From the NCBI GenBank assembly GCA_023415655.1, contig JAEZKD010000207.1, positions 27,789-91,788 on the forward strand: a DNA stretch of 64,000 nt, read 5' to 3'. The notes below the pieces were generated by a model. It was not told the DNA's origin. It did no database searches and saw nothing but the letters and a program-made list of their open reading frames with translations. The position numbers and the translations under genes were made by a program. Of the stretch, positions 1 through 9,582 are shown in pieces (the stretch's first letter is position 1; each line of letters opens with the position of its first letter). This DNA is from Bacillota bacterium (lineage in GTDB: Bacteria > Bacillota > Clostridia > Lachnospirales > Lachnospiraceae).

Positions 1-29
1 AAGTAGTTTCTATTTGTATACCATTTGAT

Positions 30-58
30 ATATTATAACATCTAGTATAGATTGTCAA
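30..58 (-). promoter_or_regulatory. Probable sigma-A promoter reading off the left edge
   Basis: On the minus strand a perfect TTGACA (53-58) is followed after 17 bases by TAATAT (30-35); a 15-base spacing to TATAAT (32-37) is the alternative. It points out of the window, so its gene is not visible. Confidence 0.45.
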
Positions 59-266
59 CATAAAAATACCAAAAGTACTAAAAAATGTGAGGGAAGATTG
101 CATGTAGTATTTTATGTTTTTTTCAAATTAAGGAATGTAAGATAATACAAAGAGCGAAACATTTTCGTTTGATAAAATAAGGGGAAAATAAGAAGTAACG
201 AAAATTTCGTATAAAATTCGTTTATTTTTCACAAGGAAAAAAGACCTTTTTTGGTGATAAGTTCGA
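59..266. other. AT-rich intergenic stretch, no gene seen
   Basis: Between the outward promoter at the left edge and the cellobiose phosphorylase promoter I see only AT-rich sequence. The minus-strand open frame across 128-391 has no ribosome binding site and no recognisable protein. No RNA hairpin with a T tract is apparent. Confidence 0.5.
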
Positions 267-295
267 TTGTGAAATGTATGTGTCTGGTATATAAT
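267..295 (+). promoter_or_regulatory. Sigma-A promoter of the cellobiose phosphorylase gene
   Basis: TTGTGA (267-272), a 17-base spacer and a perfect TATAAT (290-295). It predicts a 5' leader of about 60 bases before the ATG at 365. Confidence 0.6.
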
Positions 296-312
296 AGAAA
301 TATAAGTTACTT

Positions 313-330
313 TACTAAAACGTTTTTCTT
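313..330. promoter_or_regulatory. cre-like operator just after the promoter
   Basis: The palindrome AAAACGTTTT (317-326) resembles the core of a CcpA/LacI-family operator. It lies about 20 bases downstream of the -10 element, where a bound repressor would block elongation. A carbon-controlled operator fits a cellobiose-using gene, but the assignment rests on a short AT-rich palindrome. Confidence 0.35.
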
Positions 331-364
331 TAGTTGTACATTTAGGATAGAAAGGAAGAATATC

Positions 365-2860
365 ATGAAATTTGGCTATTTTGATGACCATAATAAGGAA
401 TATGTCATTACAACACCAGAAACACCATACCCTTGGATTAACTATCTAGGTTCCCAGGCATTCTTTTCATTAATCTCCAATACCGCAGGAGGATATAGCT
501 TTTATAAGGATGCAAAATTAAGAAGAATCACAAGATTTCGTTATAACAATGTTCCACTTGATCTAGGTGGCGGACGTTATTACTATCTATACGACAATGG
601 AGATTTTTGGTCACCAGGATGGGCTCCGGCGAAGAAAGAATTAGAAGCTTATGAATGCCGTCATGGTATGGGATATACAACGATTACTGGTAAGAGAAAT
701 GGAATCGAAACCAAGGTCGTGTTCTTTGTACCTAATAATTATAATGGTGAAGTACATAAAGTTACGATTACAAATACTACTGATGCGAAAAAGAGTGTAA
801 AACTATTTTCGTTTATTGAATGGTGCTTATGGAATGCACAGGATGACTCCTCTAATTTCCAGAGAAACTTCTCCACTGGTGAAGTCGAAATTAAGGGTTC
901 AGTTATTTACCATAAGACAGAATACAAAGAGCGTCGTAATCATTATGCATTCTTCTCTGTCAATGCTCCGATTGCTGGTTTTGATTCTGATCGAGAAAGC
1001 TTTATTGGTACCTACAATGGGTTTGAAAATCCTAAAGCTGTTATGAATGGTGAATCCACAAATTCCGTTGCAGATGGTTGGTCTCCAATCGCCTCTCATT
1101 GTATTGATGTAGACCTAGAACCAGGTGAAAGTAAGGACCTTGTCTTTGTTTTAGGTTACGTTGAGAATGAGCAGGACAAGAAGTGGGAATGGCAAACCGG
1201 TACTCCGAATGCAGATGGGTTATTACAATCAACCTGGGCACCAAACAATCAAAACATCATGAATAAATTAAAGGCAGAAGAGATGATTGCACAATTTGCG
1301 ACATCAGAGGCTGTTGATCGTGCACTTGCTGATTTAAAGGATTCTTGGGAACGCTTACTTTCTAAGTATACATTGTTCCATGAAGATGATAAATTAAATC
1401 GAATGGTTAATATTTGGAACCAGTATCAGTGTATGGTTACCTTTAATCTTTCAAGATCTGCTTCCTACTTTGAATCCGGTATTGGCCGTGGTATGGGCTT
1501 CCGTGACTCAAACCAAGATTTACTTGGTTTCGTACACCAAATACCAGATCGTGCGAGAGAGCGTATTATTGATCTTGCTTCTACACAATTACCAGATGGC
1601 GGCGCATATCATCAATATCAGCCATTGACGAAAAAAGGAAATGACGAAATTGGTGGAAACTTTAATGATGATCCACTTTGGTTAATTCTTGCTGTTACTT
1701 CTTATATTAAAGAGACAGGTGATTATTCGATCCTTGATGTGAATACACCATATGATAATAAATTAGAACTTGCGAAACCATTATCAGATCATTTAAAGAG
1801 AGCCTTTGATCATGTGATTGAGAATCTTGGACCACATGGACTTCCACTCATTGGTCGTGCTGACTGGAATGATTGCTTGAACTTAAACTGTTTCTCTACA
1901 GAGCCAGGAGAGTCCTTCCAGACTGCTACAAGCAAGGATGGTAAAGTTGCAGAGTCAGTTATGATTGCAGGTATGTTTGCTTATATTGGTGAAGAATATG
2001 CAATTTTAATGAATAAGGTCGGTAATCAGGAGGAATCTAAGAGAGCCTATACTGAAGTTGAGAAGATGCGTGAAGTTATTATGCGTGAAGGCTACGATGG
2101 AGCTTGGTTTGTTCGTGCTTATGATGACTTTGGTAGAAAAATTGGCTCGAATGAGTGTGAAGAAGGTAAGATCTTTATCGAACCTCAGGGCTTCTGCGTT
2201 ATGGGCAAATGTGGTCTTGAGGATGGAAAGGCAATCAAAGCTTTAGACTCGGTAGAGGAAAGACTTGGGACTAAGTATGGACTTGTACTGAATAATCCTG
2301 CATTTACGAAGTATTATATCGAATATGGTGAGATTTCAACCTACCCAGCTGGTTATAAAGAAAATGCCGGTATCTTCTGTCATAACAATGCATGGATTAT
2401 GTGTGCAGAGGCAGTAGTTGGTCGTGGAGATAAGGCATTTGATTACTATACAAGAATTGCTCCTGCTTATACTGAAGAATATTCAGAAATTCATCGTCTT
2501 GAGCCATATGTATATGCTCAGATGGTAGCAGGTAAGGATGCGAGACGTTTTGGAGAGGCTAAGAATTCCTGGTTGACCGGAACTGCATCCTGGAACTTTG
2601 TGGCAATTTCTCAGTATATCCTTGGTATTAAACCTGAGTATGATGGATTGATGATTGATCCAGCAATCCCAGAAGCTTGGGAGGGGTATCGTGTTGTACG
2701 TGAATTCAGAGGAGATATTCTTGATATTACAATCAAGAATCCAAATCACGTTTCGAAAGGTGTTGCAACTTTGATCGTAGATGGAAAAGAAATAAAAGGC
2801 AATATTATCCCTGTTTTTGGAGATGGGAAACGCCACATGATTGATGTTATTATGGGATAG
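365..2860 (+). CDS. cbp: Cellobiose phosphorylase (GH94)
   Basis: An 831-aa cytosolic enzyme that cleaves cellobiose with phosphate into glucose-1-phosphate and glucose, saving ATP in cellulose catabolism. The opening [20 protein letters not shown], the [10 protein letters not shown] and [19 protein letters not shown] stretches and the [10 protein letters not shown] motif (about residues 498-507, holding the GH94 general-acid aspartate) match clostridial cellobiose phosphorylases closely in sequence and length (about 810-830 aa). The frame is open upstream to 251, but the ATG at 365 follows AAAGGAAG and matches the family N-terminus. The gene stands alone with its own promoter, cre-like site and terminator. 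Cellodextrin phosphorylase is the main alternative; those are longer. Confidence 0.93.
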   Translation: MKFGYFDDHNKEYVITTPETPYPWINYLGSQAFFSLISNTAGGYSFYKDAKLRRITRFRYNNVPLDLGGGRYYYLYDNGDFWSPGWAPAKKELEAYECRHGMGYTTITGKRNGIETKVVFFVPNNYNGEVHKVTITNTTDAKKSVKLFSFIEWCLWNAQDDSSNFQRNFSTGEVEIKGSVIYHKTEYKERRNHYAFFSVNAPIAGFDSDRESFIGTYNGFENPKAVMNGESTNSVADGWSPIASHCIDVDLEPGESKDLVFVLGYVENEQDKKWEWQTGTPNADGLLQSTWAPNNQNIMNKLKAEEMIAQFATSEAVDRALADLKDSWERLLSKYTLFHEDDKLNRMVNIWNQYQCMVTFNLSRSASYFESGIGRGMGFRDSNQDLLGFVHQIPDRARERIIDLASTQLPDGGAYHQYQPLTKKGNDEIGGNFNDDPLWLILAVTSYIKETGDYSILDVNTPYDNKLELAKPLSDHLKRAFDHVIENLGPHGLPLIGRADWNDCLNLNCFSTEPGESFQTATSKDGKVAESVMIAGMFAYIGEEYAILMNKVGNQEESKRAYTEVEKMREVIMREGYDGAWFVRAYDDFGRKIGSNECEEGKIFIEPQGFCVMGKCGLEDGKAIKALDSVEERLGTKYGLVLNNPAFTKYYIEYGEISTYPAGYKENAGIFCHNNAWIMCAEAVVGRGDKAFDYYTRIAPAYTEEYSEIHRLEPYVYAQMVAGKDARRFGEAKNSWLTGTASWNFVAISQYILGIKPEYDGLMIDPAIPEAWEGYRVVREFRGDILDITIKNPNHVSKGVATLIVDGKEIKGNIIPVFGDGKRHMIDVIMG

Positions 2861-2877
2861 CTTGATTCTCCTTCATA

Positions 2878-2912
2878 AAGACCGCACGAAGTTTGTGCGG
2901 TCTTCCTTTTTT
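2878..2912 (+). terminator. Rho-independent terminator of cbp
   Basis: A 10-bp perfect stem (2878-2887 with 2895-2904) with a 7-base loop and a T-rich tail. Confidence 0.85.
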
Positions 2913-2937
2913 ATAAAAACGATATTACTTCCTCTTT

Positions 2938-2985
2938 TAAGTAGCTATTTTCGCTTAAGTAGTTATTTTCGATTAAGTAGTTAGA
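2938..2985. repeat. Short 18-bp tandem repeat, about 2.6 copies
   Basis: The unit TTAAGTAGYTATTTTCGN occurs at 2938-2955 and 2956-2973, with a partial third copy at 2974-2985. It sits between two convergent terminators, so it is unlikely to be coding. Confidence 0.7.
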
Positions 2986-2993
2986 GGTTATGC

Positions 2994-3049
2994 GAAAAGA
3001 AAAATGACCACTCATAAGTTAAATTCTCTAAAACCTATGAGCAGTCATT
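2994..3049 (-). terminator. Terminator of the aminotransferase gene
   Basis: Read on the minus strand, an imperfect stem pairs the bases near 3030-3049 with 3003-3020 (AATGACTGCTCATA against TATGAGTGGTCATT) and is followed by a T-rich run at 3004-2994. Confidence 0.75.
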
Positions 3050-3116
3050 ATGTTGTTTGTAATATTACTATTATAAGTATTCTATTATTAATACTATAAT
3101 TATAAGAATGGTACAA

Positions 3117-4403
3117 TTATTTTGATTCTAATATTTTATCAATACTTACAAGCTTTACACAAAGAACAAATAAGTCAGTTGCTTGCGCTAATTCTTCCGT
3201 GGTTGGGAAGGATGGAGCAATACGAATATTGCTATCGTGAGGATCATTTCCATATGGGTAAGTAGCACCGGCACCAGTCATAATCACTCCAGCCTCTTTT
3301 GCCATTGCAACAATCTGTTTTGCACAACCATCCATAGAGTCAAAGGAGATGAAATAGCCACCCAGTGGCTTGATCCAAGACGCGATTCCAAGTCCACCTA
3401 ATTCTCTCTCTAAGGTATCGATAACAGCTTCAAATTTTGGTCTCATAATATCGGCATGTTTCATCATATGAGTATGAACACCCTCTAAATCCTGAAAGAA
3501 ACGCACATGACGAAGCTGATTTACTTTATCGTGACCAATGGTTTGTAGGGTAAGCTGAGATTTGATGTCCTTCAAATTGTTTAGGGAAGTTGCAATTGCA
3601 GCTACACCAGAACCTGGGAAGCTGATTTTGGAAGTGGAAGTGAATTTAAATACGATATCTTCGTTGCCAGCTTTCTTACACTCGGCAAGTATTTCAAGAC
3701 AGAAATCCTGTTGATCTGCATATAAATGATGAACACTGTAAGCATTATCCCAGTAGATACGAAAATCGCTAGCAGCAGGCTTTAAGTTTGCAAAACGTAC
3801 AACGGTTTCATCAGAATAAGTAATTCCTTGTGGGTTAGAGTATTTTGGGACACACCAGATACCTTTCACGGTCTCATCATGATTGATATATTGCTCTACA
3901 AGATCCATATCTGGACCAGTTGGAGTCATAGGGATAGGAATCATTTTGATACCAAAGTGTTCCGTAATTGCAAAATGACGATCATAACCAGGAACAGGAC
4001 ATAAGAATTTGACTTGATCGAGCTTACACCATGGAGTACTTCCCATAATGCCATGCGTCATAGAACGTGAAATCATATCATACATAACATTTAAGCTGGA
4101 ATTACCATAAATAATGATATTTTCAGCAGGGACCTCACTGATTGCGGCAAGAAGTTCTTTTGCTTCTTTGATCCCGTCTAAACAACCATAATTACGACAG
4201 TCAATTCCTTCATCACACATAAGTTCAGTCTGACTGTTTAGTACGTCCATCATCCCCATGGATAAATCGAGTTGTTCCTTGGAAGGTTTCCCTCTTGACA
4301 TATCTAATTTTAAGCCTTTTCCCTGAAATTCCTTATATTTCTGTTGTAATTGAGTTCTTAACTGCTCTAATTCAGCTCTACTCATAGATTGATAAGTTTT
4401 CAT
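3117..4403 (-). CDS. Aspartate-type aminotransferase, PLP-dependent (PF12897 type)
   Basis: A 428-aa fold-type I PLP enzyme. The opening about SRAELEQLRTQLQQKY and LDMSRGKPS is typical of the aspartate aminotransferase subgroup of PF12897, which is longer than class Ia/Ib enzymes. Visible active-site features are N190-P191 (KYSNPQG), D219-N220 (YWDNAYSVH) and the Schiff-base lysine K259 in FTSTSKISFPGSG. The likely reaction is aspartate/2-oxoglutarate transamination; substrate is inferred from the subgroup. The ATG at 4403 is preceded by AAAGGACG. It is a single gene convergent with cbp, with its own terminator. Confidence 0.8.
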   Translation of the reverse strand: MKTYQSMSRAELEQLRTQLQQKYKEFQGKGLKLDMSRGKPSKEQLDLSMGMMDVLNSQTELMCDEGIDCRNYGCLDGIKEAKELLAAISEVPAENIIIYGNSSLNVMYDMISRSMTHGIMGSTPWCKLDQVKFLCPVPGYDRHFAITEHFGIKMIPIPMTPTGPDMDLVEQYINHDETVKGIWCVPKYSNPQGITYSDETVVRFANLKPAASDFRIYWDNAYSVHHLYADQQDFCLEILAECKKAGNEDIVFKFTSTSKISFPGSGVAAIATSLNNLKDIKSQLTLQTIGHDKVNQLRHVRFFQDLEGVHTHMMKHADIMRPKFEAVIDTLERELGGLGIASWIKPLGGYFISFDSMDGCAKQIVAMAKEAGVIMTGAGATYPYGNDPHDSNIRIAPSFPTTEELAQATDLFVLCVKLVSIDKILESK

Positions 4404-4490
4404 ATCTACTACGTCCTTTCCATTTTAATTCCATAAACAAATCAAATTTATCATAAGTTTGGATATATGTCTACACTTTCAAGAATTTTC

Positions 4491-4519
4491 TTGATAAATT
4501 TTACCTAATGTATTATGAT
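4491..4519 (+). promoter_or_regulatory. Sigma-A promoter of the peptide transporter operon
   Basis: TTGATA (4491-4496), 17 bases, TATGAT (4514-4519). Confidence 0.6.
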
Positions 4520-4534
4520 TAAAAGCGCTAAGAA
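4518..4534. promoter_or_regulatory. cre-like site overlapping the start of transcription
   Basis: AAAAGCGCTAAG (4521-4532) resembles a catabolite-responsive element (AAAGCGCTTT core) and abuts the -10 box. If real, a CcpA-type repressor would shut the transporter off on good carbon sources. Confidence 0.3.
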
Positions 4535-4590
4535 TAACCTTAGCAAGAAAATTGAATAATAATGAGAGAAAATCATTTAGGAGGTTCATC

Positions 4591-6204
4591 ATGAAAAGAT
4601 CAAGATGGATTCTTTTCTTCCTTCTTGCAATTACTTCGATTGCACTCTACGGATGTAGTGGCGATACGAAAAAAGAAGAAGCAGGGAAAGAAAATGACAC
4701 AACGAATGAAGACGGCACAATGATCCAAGATGATTCAACAGCAGAGAATCAAAAGATTCCTGTGAATGGTGGTTCTGTTATTGTTGGTATTCAAAATGAT
4801 TTGGATAGTCTTGACCCACATAAAGCAAAAGCGGCAGGAACTGAAGAAGTATTATTTAATTTATTTGAAGGTTTAGTAAAACCTGATAAGGATGGTAATT
4901 TAGTTCCTGCAATAGCGAGTGATGTAATTATCTCAGACGATGGAAAAACACTTTCCTTTCCTTTAAGAGAAGGGGTGAAATTCCACAATGGGGCTCTTGT
5001 TACGGCAGAGGACGTTATATATTCGATTAAACGTTGCGCCGGTTTACTTGAGAACTCGGATCCTGAGGTTCAAGTGGAAAAGGCGCTTTCTTTTATTACG
5101 TCGGTTACAGAGTACACGACAGAAGATGGGAAGCCTGGTGTCCAGATTCAATTGAGTGAAGCCAATTCTGACATTGTTGGATATCTGACTTGTGCAATTA
5201 TACCAAAAGATTATGATAAGATGGATACAGATCCAATTGGTACTGGTCCATTTCGATTTCTTTCTTATACACCATTATCCAGTTTAGTAGTACAAAAAAA
5301 CCACGATTATTATATCGAGGGAGTTCCATACCTGGATCAAGTGACCTTTAAGATTTCTGCTAATACCGAATCTGCAATTATGGAGCTTATGGCAGGACAG
5401 ATTGATATCTATCCATATCTAACTGCAGAACAGGCGAATCAGTTGGCTGATACGTATCATATCAAAAAAGGTGCTATGAATCTCGTACAGGGATTGTTCT
5501 TAAACAATGCGGTAGCACCATTTGATAATAAGCTAGTACGTCAAGCTTTATATTATGCAACAGACCGTCAATTGATTTTAGATATGGTTGCTGAAGGAAA
5601 TGGTACGATTGTTGGTTCCCCAATTTTTCCGCAGTTTACCAAGTATTATGACGCAGAATTAGCGAATCGATATGCCTATAATGTAGAAAAAGCAAAGGAA
5701 TTACTTGCGCAAGCGGGATATCCAGATGGATTTACCTTTACGATTACAGTTCCGTCGAATTATCAGTTTCATGTAGATACAGCACAGGTTATTGTAGAAT
5801 TGTTAAAGCAGGTTGGTGTTACAGCTAAGATTCAATTAGTAGAATGGGCAAGTTGGGTATCAGATGTGTATAACAATCGTAACTTTGAAGCGACCATTAT
5901 TGGTATTGAAGCGAATATGACACCAAGTAATGTAATGTTTCGATACGTTTCTACGGATGCAAAGAACTTTATTAATTACTCCAATCAAAAGTATGATGAA
6001 ATCTATGCAAAGGCAATCGTAGAAACGGATGATACTAAGAAAATAGCATATTATAAAGAACTACAAGAAATTTTGTCAGAGGATGCTGCGTCGATCTATA
6101 TTCAAGATGCAGCCAATATAGTAGCAATTAATAAAAAATTATCAGGATATCATTTCTATCCAGTGTATGTACAGGATATGTCTACGGTTCATTATACCGA
6201 ATAA
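4591..6204 (+). CDS. Peptide-type ABC transporter substrate-binding lipoprotein
   Basis: A 537-aa family 5 solute-binding protein (SBP_bac_5, OppA/DppA type). The signal peptide MKRSRWILFFLLAITSIALY ends at the lipid-modified Cys22, followed by a charged flexible linker to about residue 65. The family's hallmark segments follow: SLDPHKAKAAGTEEVLFNLFEGL, then SDDGKTLSFPLREGVKFHNG with TAEDVIYSIKR. Translation from the TTG at 4552 is possible, but the ATG at 4591 has AGGAGG at 4579-4584 and begins directly with the signal peptide. It is first in a four-gene operon with both permeases and the ATPase. Ligand is unknown; oligopeptides are most likely, though some members bind sugars or nickel. Confidence 0.88.
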   Translation: MKRSRWILFFLLAITSIALYGCSGDTKKEEAGKENDTTNEDGTMIQDDSTAENQKIPVNGGSVIVGIQNDLDSLDPHKAKAAGTEEVLFNLFEGLVKPDKDGNLVPAIASDVIISDDGKTLSFPLREGVKFHNGALVTAEDVIYSIKRCAGLLENSDPEVQVEKALSFITSVTEYTTEDGKPGVQIQLSEANSDIVGYLTCAIIPKDYDKMDTDPIGTGPFRFLSYTPLSSLVVQKNHDYYIEGVPYLDQVTFKISANTESAIMELMAGQIDIYPYLTAEQANQLADTYHIKKGAMNLVQGLFLNNAVAPFDNKLVRQALYYATDRQLILDMVAEGNGTIVGSPIFPQFTKYYDAELANRYAYNVEKAKELLAQAGYPDGFTFTITVPSNYQFHVDTAQVIVELLKQVGVTAKIQLVEWASWVSDVYNNRNFEATIIGIEANMTPSNVMFRYVSTDAKNFINYSNQKYDEIYAKAIVETDDTKKIAYYKELQEILSEDAASIYIQDAANIVAINKKLSGYHFYPVYVQDMSTVHYTE

Positions 6205-6249
6205 AGATATCTACTGATTTAAGAATCAAAACGAAAGGAGGAGAATGTG

Positions 6250-7185
6250 ATGAGTTGGATGAAAAAAATATTATCTCTCATTATTACCTTATTTGTAATT
6301 TCACTTATTACATTCTTTGCTTTTCGGGTCATTCCAGGCGACAGTGCAATTGCTAAGCTTGGAATGGAAGCAACCGAAGAGGAAGTGGAAGCATTAAGAG
6401 AGAAGATGGGGCTCAATGATACCCTATTGGTTCAATATACGAGATTTATAAGTGGTGCCATACAAGGCGATTTTGGAGAATCAACACAGTATAATGTTGC
6501 AGTGTCCTCTTTGATTGCAGACCGTTTGCCAGTTACTTTATGGTTGGCAGCGTTGTCCTTTTTACTCATTGTTGTAGTATCCATTCCAGTTGGATTGCTT
6601 GTAGCAAAAAAACAGGATGGATGGTTGGATAAAATAATTACATTATTCACTCAGACCTTTATGGCAGTTCCAGCATTCTTTCTTGGCATTCTAATTACGT
6701 TATTGTTTGGAGTTATCCTAAAGTGGTTTGCTCCAGGTAGTTATGTGAGTCCAACAAAGAATTTTGGAGCTTTTTTCAGCTATATGATCTTCCCAGCACT
6801 AGCAGTTGCAATTCCAAAGATTGCAATGATGGTAAAGACCGTAAAGACTTCGGTGTTACGAGAATTGCGCTTAGATTACGTGAGAACTGCTAAAAGTAAG
6901 GGGCAATCGAAAACTACCATTTTGTATCGGCATGTATTAAAGAATGCATTGATACCAGTGATTACTTATCTTGGTTTGATTACGGCGGAGAGCTTAGCAG
7001 GTAGCATTATCGTAGAGCAGGTTTTTAATCTCCCTGGTATGGGCAGATTACTCGTAACTGCGATTTCCAATCGTGATTATCCAGTGGCTCAGGCAGCAGT
7101 ATTATATATTGCAGCTATCGTTGTTATTGTGAATTTTACGGTGGATTTATTGTATCGAATTGTCGATCCAAGAGTTAGACCATAA
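6250..7185 (+). CDS. ABC transporter permease, DppB/OppB type
   Basis: A 311-aa inner-membrane protein. It has an N-terminal membrane helix and the VIPGDSAIAKLG periplasmic segment of DppB-type subunits, five further hydrophobic segments, and the EAA coupling loop seen as ELRLDYVRTAKSKGQSKTTILYRHVLKNALIP (about residues 197-230). The GTG at 6247 and ATG at 6250 are both possible; AAAGGAGG (6234-6241) is better spaced for the ATG. It would pair with the next gene product to form the channel. Confidence 0.87.
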   Translation: MSWMKKILSLIITLFVISLITFFAFRVIPGDSAIAKLGMEATEEEVEALREKMGLNDTLLVQYTRFISGAIQGDFGESTQYNVAVSSLIADRLPVTLWLAALSFLLIVVVSIPVGLLVAKKQDGWLDKIITLFTQTFMAVPAFFLGILITLLFGVILKWFAPGSYVSPTKNFGAFFSYMIFPALAVAIPKIAMMVKTVKTSVLRELRLDYVRTAKSKGQSKTTILYRHVLKNALIPVITYLGLITAESLAGSIIVEQVFNLPGMGRLLVTAISNRDYPVAQAAVLYIAAIVVIVNFTVDLLYRIVDPRVRP

Positions 7186-7205
7186 ATGCAGGAAGGAGCA
7201 AGAAA

Positions 7206-8003
7206 TTGAAAAGAAGATGGGATTGTAATAAAATCATTGGGCTTCTCCTCGTTTTTGTAGCCTTGCTGCTAGTAATTGTCGGGATTTTTTATACCCCATA
7301 TGATCCCAATAAAATGAGTGTTGCCTTGAAAAACAAACCGCCAAGTCTAGCACATTGGTTTGGTACGGACTACATGGGAAGAGACATCTTAAGTCGTGTG
7401 ATGGAGGGAGCTGGAACTACTTTTTTTGTTGGCATATTGACAGTTCTTATCGGTGCCTTCTTTGGAAGTTTGATTGGAGCAGTGACGGGCTACTTTGGTG
7501 GAATTGTGGATGAAGTTGTGATGAGAATCAATGATTGTATTGCTTCTTTTCCAAGTATTTTACTAGCCCTTGTTTTTGTCAGTGTGATTGGACCAGGCAA
7601 ATACAATATCATCTTAGCACTCGGAATTCTCTTCATACCAAGCTTTGCACGTGTGATGCGCAGTGAGTTTATTCGTCAAAAAGAAATGGATTATGTAAAA
7701 AATGCAAGATTAATCGGAGCAAGTCATATTAGAATTATGTTCGTACATATTCTACCGAATACGAGAGCAATTCTATTATCCTCAGTTACGATTGGTTTTA
7801 ATAATGCTGTACTTGCAGAAGCAGGAATGAGCTACTTAAGCTTAGGGGTACAGCCTCCAGATGCAAGTTTAGGACGAATGCTGTCTGAGGCACAAGGATA
7901 TTTGCTCAATGCACCTTGGTTTGCAATTTTTCCTGGACTAATGATTGTTATTACAGTACTTGGGTTTAGTTTATTAAATGAAAGGAGCAATCATTATGAG
8001 TAG
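7206..8003 (+). CDS. ABC transporter permease, DppC/OppC type
   Basis: A 265-aa second permease with the DppC landmarks HWFGTDYMGRDILSRVMEGA (about residues 51-70) and an EAA loop MDYVKNARLIGASHIRIMFVHILPN (about 161-185). Its start is a TTG at 7206, seven bases after AGGAAGGAG; no in-frame ATG near it has a binding site. The last 8 bases overlap the ATPase gene start, which indicates coupled translation. Confidence 0.86.
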   Translation: MKRRWDCNKIIGLLLVFVALLLVIVGIFYTPYDPNKMSVALKNKPPSLAHWFGTDYMGRDILSRVMEGAGTTFFVGILTVLIGAFFGSLIGAVTGYFGGIVDEVVMRINDCIASFPSILLALVFVSVIGPGKYNIILALGILFIPSFARVMRSEFIRQKEMDYVKNARLIGASHIRIMFVHILPNTRAILLSSVTIGFNNAVLAEAGMSYLSLGVQPPDASLGRMLSEAQGYLLNAPWFAIFPGLMIVITVLGFSLLNERSNHYE

Positions 8004-9582
8004 AGATGAGAAAGTGCTTCTTTCAATGAAGGATATCACCTTAGGTTTCGGAAGCAAAAAAAAGGCAAGACCTGTGGTAAAAACCATTTCCTTTGATGTT
8101 ATGGAAGGGGAAATCATTGGGATTGTAGGAGAATCTGGTTCTGGTAAAAGCGTAACTGCACTTTCCATCGCTCGCTTATTGGCAGCAGAAGGAAGGGTAA
8201 TGGGGGGTGAGATTTGGTTTGGAGATCAAAATCTATCTCAGATACCAGAAAAGGAGATGCAAAATTTAAGAGGAAGAGAAATCTCCTATGTGTTTCAAGA
8301 GCCGATGACTTCTCTTAATCCAGTACTAACGATAAAGACTCAATTAGAAGAAGTTCTACTTTTGCATGAAAAGTTGGGGAAAGAAGAACGATATGAGCGA
8401 ATGCTCGGCATGTTAAGAGAAGTTGAGCTTCAGGAACCAGAACGAGTATTGTCTTGCTATCCGCATCAATTAAGTGGAGGTATGAGACAGAGGGTTATGA
8501 TTGCTATGGCAATGATTTGTAAACCTCGTCTACTCATTGCAGATGAACCAACGACAGCTCTTGATGTAACGGTTCAAGCAAAGATCTTACAATTATTAAA
8601 GAAGCTAAAGGAAGAGTTTCATACTACGATTATCTTAATTTCACATGATTTATCTGTAATTAAAAGCATTTGTAATCGAGTGATTGTGATGTATCAAGGG
8701 CAAATCGTTGAACAAGGGACAATTCAAGAGATATTTACAGAACCAAAACAGGATTATACCAAGCAATTATTAGAGGCAGCTCTTTTGATTCATACGGTCA
8801 ATGCTCATGAAAAACGATTTAAGAAACTGAGTGGAAAGCCTTTGCTTAAGGTTGAGGACCTAGAGGTCGCTTATATCGAAAAGAAGGGGCAAAGAAAGAC
8901 AGGGAAAAGAAAAGTTGTAAAGGGGATTTCCTTTACACTTCAAAAAGGAGAGATTCTTGGCATTGTCGGAGAAAGCGGATGTGGAAAATCTACTTTGGCT
9001 AAAGCAATCGTAGGTCTAATCAAAGAGGAAAGTGGTAGGATTGTATTAGATTGTGAACGGCCATTAATGGTATTCCAAGACCCTTATAGTAGTCTGAATC
9101 CTAGAAAGAAAATTGGGTGGTTATTAGAAGAACCATTATTGCTCTCCAAGAAGTATAATAAGCAAGAGCGAAAAGATAAAGTTTTGGAAATGCTAGAACG
9201 TGTTGGACTATCTAAGGAATACGCTGATCGCTATCCATCTAGTTTAAGTGGGGGACAGCGACAACGTGTTGCAATTGCAATGGCAATGATTTTAAATCAG
9301 GGGTTTATTATACTTGATGAACCTGTATCTGCACTTGATGTTACAGTGCAGGAGCAGATACTTAAGCTATTGCTTGAGCTCAGAGAGGAATACGGACTGA
9401 CTTATTTGTTTATCTCTCATGATATGGGTGTCATACAAAAAATCTGTGACCGCGTAGGAGTCATGTATGAAGGAAAACTAATCGAATTACGTGACACAGA
9501 GGAATTGTTTGCAGACCCAAAGGAAGAATATACGAAGCAGTTATTAAGTGCAGTTTTGCTAGATGAATCACTCATTGGATAA
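7996..9582 (+). CDS. Peptide ABC transporter ATPase, DppD-DppF fusion
   Basis: A 528-aa protein with two complete ABC ATPase domains. Domain 1 has Walker A GESGSGKSV, signature LSGGMRQRV and Walker B LLIADEPTTALD. Domain 2 begins near residue 280 and has GESGCGKST, LSGGQRQRV and FIILDEPVSALD. Peptide transporters usually use two separate proteins, so this is a natural fusion of both. The ATG at 7996 follows AAAGGAGC. The frame runs on upstream to 7978, but only 7996 has a suitable binding site. It is the last gene of the operon and overlaps the convergent proX-like gene by 15 bases. Confidence 0.9.
   Translation: MSRDEKVLLSMKDITLGFGSKKKARPVVKTISFDVMEGEIIGIVGESGSGKSVTALSIARLLAAEGRVMGGEIWFGDQNLSQIPEKEMQNLRGREISYVFQEPMTSLNPVLTIKTQLEEVLLLHEKLGKEERYERMLGMLREVELQEPERVLSCYPHQLSGGMRQRVMIAMAMICKPRLLIADEPTTALDVTVQAKILQLLKKLKEEFHTTIILISHDLSVIKSICNRVIVMYQGQIVEQGTIQEIFTEPKQDYTKQLLEAALLIHTVNAHEKRFKKLSGKPLLKVEDLEVAYIEKKGQRKTGKRKVVKGISFTLQKGEILGIVGESGCGKSTLAKAIVGLIKEESGRIVLDCERPLMVFQDPYSSLNPRKKIGWLLEEPLLLSKKYNKQERKDKVLEMLERVGLSKEYADRYPSSLSGGQRQRVAIAMAMILNQGFIILDEPVSALDVTVQEQILKLLLELREEYGLTYLFISHDMGVIQKICDRVGVMYEGKLIELRDTEELFADPKEEYTKQLLSAVLLDESLIG

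Noticed and set aside
128..391. 87-aa open frame on the minus strand upstream of cbp
   Set aside because: It overlaps the cbp promoter and start, has no binding site and no recognisable protein; AT-rich frames like this occur by chance.
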